A stretch of DNA of 64,000 nt, from contig NZ_JADBEK010000001.1 of assembly GCF_014873145.1 (NCBI RefSeq), forward strand, positions 7,564,001 to 7,628,000. Direction: 5' to 3'. The notes under the pieces were generated by a model. It was not told the DNA's origin. It made no database searches and saw only the letters and a list, made by a program, of their open reading frames with translations. Position 1 is the stretch's first letter. Each line of letters starts with the position of its first letter. The position numbers and the translations under genes were made by a program. The stretch comes from Nonomuraea angiospora (GTDB taxonomy: Bacteria > Actinomycetota > Actinomycetes > Streptosporangiales > Streptosporangiaceae). Of this stretch, positions 48,979 through 56,600 are shown in pieces.

Positions 48979-49893
48979 ATGAGGATCAAGGTGCCGGCGG
49001 CGTTGACCGAGTCGCACGTGAAATGGGACGGGGAGGCCGGTCGCGCCTGGTCCGCGGCGCTCCCCGCGCTGGCCGAGCGTTACCTGGAGGAGTGGGCGCT
49101 GCGGCTGGACGGGGAGCCCAGGCACGGGGTGGTGTCCCTCGTGCTGCCCGTCTTACGCGAGGACGGGACGAAGGCGGCGCTCAAGCTCCAGCCCGTCACC
49201 GACGAGAACGCCACCGAGGCCCCCGGCCTGCGCACCTGGGCCGGTGACGCGTCGGTGCTGCTGCTCGACTCCGACCCCGATACCGGCACCCTGCTGCTCG
49301 AACGCCTGGAGGCCGACCGGTCCCTGTCCGGCATGCCGGACGACATGAAGGCCCTGGGCATCCTCGCGGACCTCCTGGCCCGCCTGGTGTCCTACCAGGC
49401 GCCCGAGGGGCTGCGCCGGTTGGCCGACATCGCCCGGGCCATGCTGGACGACGTGGACCGGGCCGTGGCGAAGCTGCCGCGCGAGAGCGACCGCCACTGG
49501 ATGCGCTACTGCGCGGGCGCCGTCGGCGAGCTCGTCTCCGAGCCGGGCGACCGGCTGCTGCACTGGGACCTGCACTACGACAACGTGCTGGCCGCCGAAC
49601 GGGAGCCGTGGCTGAGCATCGACCCCAAGCCGCTGGCGGGCGACCCGGGGTTCGACCTGCTGCCCGCCCTGCACAACCGCTGGGACGACGTGGTCGCGAC
49701 CGGCGACGTGACGCGGGGCGTGCTGCGCCGCTTCGACCTCATGGTGGACCGGCTCGGCCTCGACCCCCGGCGGGCCGCCGGGTGGACGCTCGGCCGGGTG
49801 CTGCAGAACGCCCTGTGGGACGTCAAGGACGAGGAGACCGAGCTCGACGAGATCGGCCTCGCCGTCGCCGAGGCCGTGCGGCACCGCCTCTAG
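48979..49893 (+). CDS. APH(6)/hydroxyurea phosphotransferase-like kinase
   Basis: A 304-residue small-molecule kinase of the streptomycin 6-kinase/hydroxyurea phosphotransferase family. The catalytic loop is LLHWDLHYDNVLAAER (H-x-D-x4-N) and the metal-binding DFG equivalent is SIDPKPLAGDPGFDLLPAL. The N-lobe has an ALKLQPV lysine. Relatives confer aminoglycoside resistance in some hosts, but in soil actinomycetes many have unknown substrates. It follows menB by 27 bp and overlaps the convergent oxidoreductase by 4 bp. No antibiotic gene cluster is nearby. Confidence 0.88.
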   Translation: MRIKVPAALTESHVKWDGEAGRAWSAALPALAERYLEEWALRLDGEPRHGVVSLVLPVLREDGTKAALKLQPVTDENATEAPGLRTWAGDASVLLLDSDPDTGTLLLERLEADRSLSGMPDDMKALGILADLLARLVSYQAPEGLRRLADIARAMLDDVDRAVAKLPRESDRHWMRYCAGAVGELVSEPGDRLLHWDLHYDNVLAAEREPWLSIDPKPLAGDPGFDLLPALHNRWDDVVATGDVTRGVLRRFDLMVDRLGLDPRRAAGWTLGRVLQNALWDVKDEETELDEIGLAVAEAVRHRL

Positions 49894-50813
49894 ACCGTCA
49901 GGACGACCTTGCCCTGGCCGTGGCCGGTCTCGACCTCCCGGTGCGCCTCCGCCGCGTCCTCCAGCGGGTACGTCCTGCGTACCGGGAACTTGAAGGCGCC
50001 CTCGGCGTACAGGCGGGCGTAGCGCCCGAGCCGCTCGGCGGAGCGCTGCCCCTGCACCACCCGGACGCCCAGCTCGGCCGCCTTGCCGTGCTCGGCCAGC
50101 GTGACAATCCGGCCGCGGTCCTTGACCAGCTCGATCGAGACCTCCAGCGCGTGGCCTCCGGCCCCGTCGAGCGCGGCGTCCACGCCGTCCGGGGCGAGCG
50201 CGCGTACCCGGTCGGCGAGCCCTTCGCCGTAGACCACCGGGATCGCGCCGAGGTCGCGCAGGTAGTCGTGGTTGACCTCGCGGGCCGTGCCGATCACGGT
50301 GGCCCCGCGCCGCCGGGCGATCTGCACGGCCGCCGTCCCCACGGCCCCGGCCGCGCCGTGGACGAGCAGCGTCTCGCCCTCCGCGAGGCCGATCCCGTCG
50401 ATCGCCAGCTCGGCGGTCTGCACGCCCGCGGTCAGCCCGCCGGCCACCTCCCACGGCACCTCCGCCGGTTTGGGCGCCACGTCGGTCCCCTTCACCACGA
50501 TGTACTCGGCGTACGCGTACAGCGCCGAGAACCCGAGCACCTCGTCCCCCACGGAGACCCCGCTCACCCCGTCGCCGACCTGGTCCACCACGCCCGCGAA
50601 CTCGTTGCCGGGGATGCGCGGGAAGGGGGTAGGCCCTGTGTACGGCGGCAACCACCCCGCCCGTACGGCCGTGTCGAACGGCTGCACGCCGGCCGCACGC
50701 ACCCGCACCCGGACCTCGCCGGGACCCGCCTGCGGCGCGGGCAGCTCCATCACCTTCAGGACCTCCGGGCCGCCGGGTTCGGCGAAGGCCGCGGCTCTCA
50801 TCACGTCAGTCAT
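49890..50813 (-). CDS. NADP-dependent quinone oxidoreductase-like (MDR family)
   Basis: A 307-residue zinc-independent medium-chain reductase. The N-terminal GroES-like domain includes VQPFDTAVRAGWLPPY and PRIPGNEFAGVVDQVGDGV. The cofactor motif is VHGAAGAVGTAAVQIARRRG and the C-terminal end is HGQGKVVLTV. It likely reduces quinones or enals with NADPH. ATG 50813 sits seven bases after a -10-like CAGGCT in a promoter with 19-bp spacing and a dyad in the spacer, the hallmark of MerR/SoxR-type activation. The mRNA would be leaderless. It overlaps the APH gene by 4 bp. Confidence 0.9.
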   Translation of the reverse strand: MTDVMRAAAFAEPGGPEVLKVMELPAPQAGPGEVRVRVRAAGVQPFDTAVRAGWLPPYTGPTPFPRIPGNEFAGVVDQVGDGVSGVSVGDEVLGFSALYAYAEYIVVKGTDVAPKPAEVPWEVAGGLTAGVQTAELAIDGIGLAEGETLLVHGAAGAVGTAAVQIARRRGATVIGTAREVNHDYLRDLGAIPVVYGEGLADRVRALAPDGVDAALDGAGGHALEVSIELVKDRGRIVTLAEHGKAAELGVRVVQGQRSAERLGRYARLYAEGAFKFPVRRTYPLEDAAEAHREVETGHGQGKVVLTV

Positions 50814-50820
50814 GGGCCCC

Positions 50821-50851
50821 AGCCTGCAACCTCAACCTAAGTGGAGGTCAA
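50821..50851 (-). promoter_or_regulatory. MerR/SoxR-type promoter of the quinone oxidoreductase gene
   Basis: Minus strand: TTGACC (50851-50846), 19-bp spacer, CAGGCT (50826-50821). An 18-bp dyad, CCTCCACTTAGGTTGAGG (50847-50830), lies between. The long spacer with a central dyad is the arrangement MerR-family activators untwist. Confidence 0.65.
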
Positions 50852-50858
50852 CCCCGGG

Positions 50859-50874
50859 AAAGTCGCCAGACTTT
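50859..50874. promoter_or_regulatory. inverted repeat upstream of the flotillin operon
   Basis: AAAGTC-GCCA-GACTTT is a perfect 6-4-6 repeat. A further ACTTTCC at 50881 pairs with GGAAAGT overlapping the first arm. Together they lie ~80 bp before the operon start, followed by an AT-rich TTTATCTGTATATAG stretch that may be its -10 region. Confidence 0.5.
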
Positions 50875-50955
50875 TCGGGAACTTTCCACTTTAGTCGCGC
50901 TTTATCTGTATATAGTCCGTCAGGACATCAACGGGGGATGGGCACACGGGGCGGG

Positions 50956-51507
50956 ATGATCGAGTTCTTAGAGACCGTACTGAGCTTTCCGACTGTCATT
51001 TTCACTTTCCTTCTCGTGGTGGTCATCGGCTATTGGCTGACCGTGATCACCGGGCTGTTCGAACTGGAAGATGACGCCACCTGGCTGGGCCTCGGGGGAG
51101 TCCCGGCCGGGATCGTGCTTTCGCTGTTGATTGCCCTGGCCTGGTTGCTCTGCCTCATAGGCAGCGTGGTGGCGAGTGGCGGCCTGATGATCGCCGTCCC
51201 CTTCGCCGCGCCGGTCGGGGCCTGGCTGGCCATCCGTGGCCTGCTGGGTCCGCTGCGCAGGCTGTTCCCCGCCGGGGACCGGCACTCGCGTGGCGACTTC
51301 GTCGGACAGATGTGTGTGATCCGCACCGGCGCGGCCACCTCCGACTTCGGCCAGGCCGAGGTCACCGCCGCCGACGGCTCGTCCGCGGTCGTGCAGGTAC
51401 GCACCACCGGCGAGGACCGCCTCGCCCGCGGCGACAACGCACTCATCTTCGAATACGACAAAGACGGCGAATTCTTCTGGGTCATGCCCTACGAAAGTGA
51501 GCACTGA
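50956..51507 (+). CDS. NfeD/YqiJ-like membrane protein with C-terminal OB-fold
   Basis: A 183-residue membrane protein. Three helices (about residues 8-35, 48-75 and 80-100: FTFLLVVVIGYWLTVITGLF, GIVLSLLIALAWLLCLIGSV, GLMIAVPFAAPVGAWLAIRG) are followed by a soluble OB-fold (DFVGQMCVIRTG, SAVVQVRTTGEDRLARGDNA, FFWVMPYE). This is the YqiJ/NfeD arrangement that accompanies flotillins. Its stop overlaps the flotillin start (TGATG). ATG 50956 is chosen; ATG 50938 would add six residues. Probable role: membrane partner anchoring or organising the flotillin oligomer. Confidence 0.8.
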   Translation: MIEFLETVLSFPTVIFTFLLVVVIGYWLTVITGLFELEDDATWLGLGGVPAGIVLSLLIALAWLLCLIGSVVASGGLMIAVPFAAPVGAWLAIRGLLGPLRRLFPAGDRHSRGDFVGQMCVIRTGAATSDFGQAEVTAADGSSAVVQVRTTGEDRLARGDNALIFEYDKDGEFFWVMPYESEH

Positions 51508-53603
51508 TGGACGTCATCTCCACCGGCTTCGGCGTATTTCTCGCCGTCATCCTGGTCATCGTGATTGGCCTGGTCGTCGTCATAGGCCGCCTTTTCCGCA
51601 AGGTGGAGCAGGGCAAGGCGCTGATCATCTCCAAGGTCAACAAAGTGGACGTGACGTTCACCGGCGCGGTCGTCTTACCTGTCGTCCACAAGGCCGAGAC
51701 CATGGACATCTCGGTCAAGACCATCGAGATCGAGCGGACCGGCCGCGAAGGGCTCATCTGCCGGGACAACATCAGGGCCGACATCAAGATCACGTTCTTC
51801 GTCCGCGTGAACAAGACCGCCGAGGACGTCATCAAGGTCGCCCAGGCCATCGGCACCGTCCGCGCCAGTGACGAGTCGACGCTGCAGGAGCTGTTCAGCG
51901 CGAAGTTCTCCGAGGCGCTCAAGACGGCCGGCAAGCAGCTCGACTTCGTGGACCTCTACACCAAGCGCGACGAGTTCAGGGACCAGATCGTCCGGCTCAT
52001 CGGCACCGACCTGAACGGCTACAGCCTCGAGGACGCCGCCATCGACTACCTCGAGCAGACCTCGCTGCTGCAGCTCGACAAGAGCAACATCCTCGACGCG
52101 CAGGGCATCCGCAAGATCACCGAACTGACGGCGATCGAGCACGTGCGCACGAACGAGTTCCAGCGCAACGAGGAGAAGGAGATCACCCGCCAGAACGTCG
52201 ACGCCCGCGAGGCCATCCTGGAGCTGCAGCGCCGCCAGGCCGACGCCGAGCTCAAGCAGCGGCGGGAGATCGAGACCGTCAAGGCCCGCGAGGAGGCGGA
52301 GATCGCCCGCGTGCAGGCCGAGGAGCGGCTGCGCGCCCAGAGCGCGAACCTCAAGGCCGACGAGCAGCTCGGCGTGCAGAACGAGAACCGCGCCCGCGAG
52401 ATCGCCGTCGCCGAGAAGAACCGCGAGCGCGTGATCGCCATCGAGTCCGAGCGGATCGAGAAGGACCGCCTGCTGGAGGTCATCGCCCGCGAGCGGGAGA
52501 CCGAGCTGTCGCGCATCGCCAAGGACAAAGAGGTCGAGACCGAGAAGCGGACCATCGCCGAGGTCATCCGCGAGCGCATCGCGGTCGACAAGACCGTGGC
52601 CGAGCAGGAGGAGAGCATCAAGCGGCTGCGCGTGGTCGAGGAGGCCGAGCGCACCCGCCAGACCGTGATCATCGCCGCCGAGGCCGAGGCCCAGGAGAAC
52701 CTGGTCAAGGACATCAAGGCGGCCGAGGCCGCGGAGGCCGCGTCCAAGTTCAGGGCCCGCGAGGAGCTGGTGCTGGCCGAGGCCAGGCAGCAGGCGGCCG
52801 AGCTGGAGACCAGGGCCAAGATCCGGCTGGCCGAGGGCATCCAGGCCGAGTCGGCCGCGGCCGGGCTGGCGCAGGTGCAGGTCAAGGAGCGCGACGCCGA
52901 GGCCATCGAGAAGGTCGGCCGCGCGGAGGCGCTGGTGCTGAAGGAGAGGCTGGCCGCCGAGGCCGACGGCGCCAGGTCCATGGCGCTGGTCGAGGGCGAC
53001 CGGCTCAAGGCGCAGGCCGAGGGTGAGCAGGCGATGGCGCTGGCCGGGGCGGCCGCGGTGGGCGAGAAGCTCAAGGCCGAGGCCGAGGGTCTCACGCAGA
53101 AGGCGGCCGCGATGGCGGCGCTGGACGAGGCCAGCAGGGCGCACGAGGAGTACCGCCTGCGCCTGGAGGCCGACAAGGAGATCAGGCTCAAGCACATCGA
53201 CGTGTCGCGGCAGGTCGCGGAGTCGCAGGCCAGCGTGCTGGCCGCCGGTCTCGCCAAGGCGAACATCGACATCGTCGGCGGCGACACGATGTTCTTCGAC
53301 AAGGTGGTCGGGTCCATCACCGCTGGCAAGGTGGTCGACGGGTTCGTGGACCACTCGGAGGTCGCGGGGGCGCTGGTCTCGCCGTACGTGAACGGCTCGG
53401 CCAGCCTGGCGGCCGACCTGGCGAACCTGGTCGGCGGCGTGCGCAGCGAGGACATCAAGAACCTGACCGTCTCCGCCCTCCTCATGCGGCTCATCCAGGA
53501 CGGCGGCCCGCAGGCGACGGCGCTCGGCGAGCTGCTGGAGACGGCCCGCAGGCTCGGCGTGGCCGACTCCCCCGTGGCGGCGCTCGCCGGAGCCGCTCGG
53601 TGA
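51507..53603 (+). CDS. flotillin-family (SPFH domain) protein, YqiK-like
   Basis: A 698-residue membrane scaffold. An N-terminal hydrophobic anchor (~7-28) is followed by an SPFH domain (~35-215, with KALIISKVNKVDVTFTGAVV and DLNGYSLEDAAIDYLEQTSL). A very long charged coiled coil then runs from ~220 to ~560, rich in Glu/Arg/Ala heptads such as EEAEIARVQAEERLRAQSAN. The end (~600-698) is a conserved oligomerisation tail (IVGGDTMFFDKVVGSITAGK). Flotillins build ring-like cages on the membrane and mark functional microdomains. It is translationally coupled to the genes on both sides. Confidence 0.93.
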   Translation: MDVISTGFGVFLAVILVIVIGLVVVIGRLFRKVEQGKALIISKVNKVDVTFTGAVVLPVVHKAETMDISVKTIEIERTGREGLICRDNIRADIKITFFVRVNKTAEDVIKVAQAIGTVRASDESTLQELFSAKFSEALKTAGKQLDFVDLYTKRDEFRDQIVRLIGTDLNGYSLEDAAIDYLEQTSLLQLDKSNILDAQGIRKITELTAIEHVRTNEFQRNEEKEITRQNVDAREAILELQRRQADAELKQRREIETVKAREEAEIARVQAEERLRAQSANLKADEQLGVQNENRAREIAVAEKNRERVIAIESERIEKDRLLEVIARERETELSRIAKDKEVETEKRTIAEVIRERIAVDKTVAEQEESIKRLRVVEEAERTRQTVIIAAEAEAQENLVKDIKAAEAAEAASKFRAREELVLAEARQQAAELETRAKIRLAEGIQAESAAAGLAQVQVKERDAEAIEKVGRAEALVLKERLAAEADGARSMALVEGDRLKAQAEGEQAMALAGAAAVGEKLKAEAEGLTQKAAAMAALDEASRAHEEYRLRLEADKEIRLKHIDVSRQVAESQASVLAAGLAKANIDIVGGDTMFFDKVVGSITAGKVVDGFVDHSEVAGALVSPYVNGSASLAADLANLVGGVRSEDIKNLTVSALLMRLIQDGGPQATALGELLETARRLGVADSPVAALAGAAR

Positions 53604-53662
53604 CCGAGCGGAGCGAGGGCACCAATGAACACAGCACTGCCAGTCACAGGGCCGGAGGTCCT

Positions 53663-56600
53663 GTGACTGAGCTGAAGGCGGGTGAACTGGAGGCGGGGAC
53701 TTATGAGGTCCTCAGGAACAGGCTCCAGGCCCAGGCCAAGACCCTGACGGCGGCGGCCGAGGCGCTCAACGGGGCGCGGCTGAAGGTGTTCGGCGGCGCG
53801 GAGCTGCGCCTGCTGGGCACCGAACGGATCCGCACGGAGAACAACTGCGTCCCCAGGGACATCGTCTCCCTGGGCGACGTGATGCTCTTCGGCTACAACG
53901 TCTTCATCGGGCTCAAGCCGGAGACGGCGGTGGCGGACGTGTTCGCGGTGCACCGGTTCTCCCGGGACGGCGACGCGTTCAGGTTCGACGCCGACAAGCT
54001 GGAGACGCTGGGCGATCCGGCGTTCAAGAAGGACTTCGCCGAGCTGTACCGGTACTACAAGGAGACCAGGCTGCAGCAGCTGCGGCGGGTCGAGGGCAAG
54101 CTGCTGGCGGTGTTCCAGACGGGACCGGCGGACCTGCGGGTGCTGCGGTGGGCGGTCGACAACGGCGGAGTCCCGAAATATCTGGACAACCGGGGGGAGC
54201 GTGACCACACCTTTCCCCCGTCCCACGACTTCGAGTGGACGCCGACCACGCGCGACGACCACGTGCTCGGACGGCACCCGCACATCTCGATCGAGGGCGA
54301 GGTGTTCGTCGAGACGGTCGGCGGCGACCTGACCATCAAGATCGAGAACAACACGGAGACCGGCGCCGGCATCTACGCCGAGCCGGTCGCCGAGCAGCTG
54401 CAGAGCCTGGCGGACGCCGACGTCGAGTACGCCAAGGTGGGGCCGCTCGTCCTCATGCGGATCAGGCCGTACAAGGAGACCGAGTGGCGCCACCTGGTCT
54501 TCAACACCCGCACCAAGGCCGTCATCAGGCTCGACGGCCTGGGCCAGGCGTGCCAGCGCCTGCCCGAGGACCAGGGGCTGATCTTCCCCGGCGGCTACTA
54601 CCTGGCGACCGGGACCAGCAAGACGTTCGACACGGACGTGACGGACCTGGAGTTCGAGCGGGTGGTCCGCTCGCCCAACGGCGAGGACGTCCTGTACGTC
54701 TTCCACGCCAGGGGCGACGGGCGCTCGCTGCTGCTGCCGTACAACGTGATCAGGAAGGAGGTCGCCAACCCCATCGTCTGCCACGGCTACTCGCTGTTCG
54801 ACGACGGCACGATGGTGGTCTTCCGCGCGACCTCCGACGAGCCCACCCGGGTGCACCCGATGCAGGTCTGGCAGACGCCGTACGTCTCCGACACCTACGC
54901 CGCCGCGCAGCCCGCCGGGACGGGGCCCCTGGAGCGCATCGGCAACGCGGAGCTGGTACGCGGCATCTCCGACTGCCTGTCCGTGTCGCGGATGGTCGAG
55001 GAGATGGCGGCGTCCGCGGGGACGTTCGAGGGGCTGATCGCCGCCTGCACGCGGACGTTCGACTCCTACCACTGGCTGGAGGAGCACGGCCTGAGCGGGC
55101 CGCTCGCCGACGTGCGGGCCACGGCCGAGCAGGTGCTGGACGAGTACGAGAACGTCGAGCAGCTCACCCGCCAGGCCGCCGAGGCGCTCGCCACCGCCTC
55201 CGAGGAGACCACCCACCTGGTACGCGAGGCGCGCTCCGGCAGCCCGGTCACCGCGGACGCCTGGGTCGACACGCTGGCCACGCTGCGGCGGGCCCAGGGT
55301 CGCCTGGTGACGTTGCGCGAGACCCGCTACATCGACCTGGCCGGGCTGGACGCGCTGTCCTCCTCCGTGACGGAGGAGCTGGCCTCCGTCGGCAGGCGGG
55401 CGGTCGGCTTCCTGCAGGGTGCGGACGCGTTCACCGCCTACCACGCGGCCGTCGAGGAGCTCGCCGCCGCGGCGGCCGGGATCGGCACGGTCGCGGAGGC
55501 CGCCCCCGTGGCGGACCGGCTGGCCGCGCAGGCGGAGGGGCTGGAGGTGGTGACGGAGGTCGTCGGCTCGCTGGACATCGCCGACGCGACCGTGCGCACC
55601 TCCATCCTGGGCCGGATCGCCGAGGTCCTCGGCGGGGTGAACCGGGCGCGCGCCATCCTGGACGGGCGCCGGCGCGAGCTGCTCGGGGCGGAGGGGCGGG
55701 CCGCGTTCGCCGCCGAGTTCGCCCTGCTCGGCCAGGCCATCACGGGCGCGCTGGCCATGGCGGACACCCCGGCCAAGTGCGACGAACAGCTCGGGCGGCT
55801 GATGCTGCAGGTGGAGACCCTGGAGTCGCGCTTCGGCGAGTTCGACGACTTCGCGGCGCAGCTTTCCGCCAAGCGGGAGGACGTCTACGAGGCGTTCTCG
55901 GCCCGCAAGCAGACCCAGCTCGACGACCTCGCCCGGCGCGCCGACCGCGTCTTCGCCTCCGCCGAACGCATCCTGGGCAGCATCACGCGCCGCCTCGGCA
56001 CGCTCGGCTCCCTGGACGAGGTCAACACCTACTTCGCCACCGACCCGATGGTGGCCAAGGTCCGCTCGGCCGCCGTGGAGCTGCGCTCGTTCGGGGACGC
56101 CGTACGGGCTGAGGAGCTGGACGGGCGCGTCAAATCCGCCCAGCAGGAGGCCGGGCGGGCCCTCCGGGATCGCCTCGACCTCTTCTCCGACGGCGGCGAG
56201 ACGCTCCGGCTCGGCCGCCACCGCTTCGCCGTCAACACCCAGCCCATCGACCTGACGCTGGTGCCGCACGACCAGTCCATGTACTTCGCGATCACCGGGA
56301 CCGACTACCGCTCGCCGGTGCCCGCCTCCTTCGCCGACACCCGGCCCTTCTGGGACCAGTTGCTGGTGTCGGAGACTCCTGAGGTGTACCGGGGCGAGCA
56401 CCTGGCCGCCTCGCTCCTGGACTCCCTCTCCCCTGGGGCCGCTCTTGAGGACGCGGTACGGCAGGCGGTGGAGTCGCGCTATGACGAGGGGTACGAGCGC
56501 GGGGTCCACGACCACGACGCCGCTGCCATCCTGGACGTGCTGGTACGGCTGCGGTCGGGGGCGGGGTTGCTGCGGTACCCGGCCGAGGTGCGGGCGGCGG

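Noticed and set aside
48979..49893. Streptomycin resistance gene as a firm call
   Set aside because: The family fits, but without resistance context or close sequence comparison the substrate cannot be stated.
52046..56515. Minus-strand ORF of almost 1500 codons antisense to the flotillin and AAA genes
   Set aside because: High GC removes stop codons from shadow frames. The translation is His/Gly/Val/Arg-rich without any domain, and the opposite strand encodes clear families.
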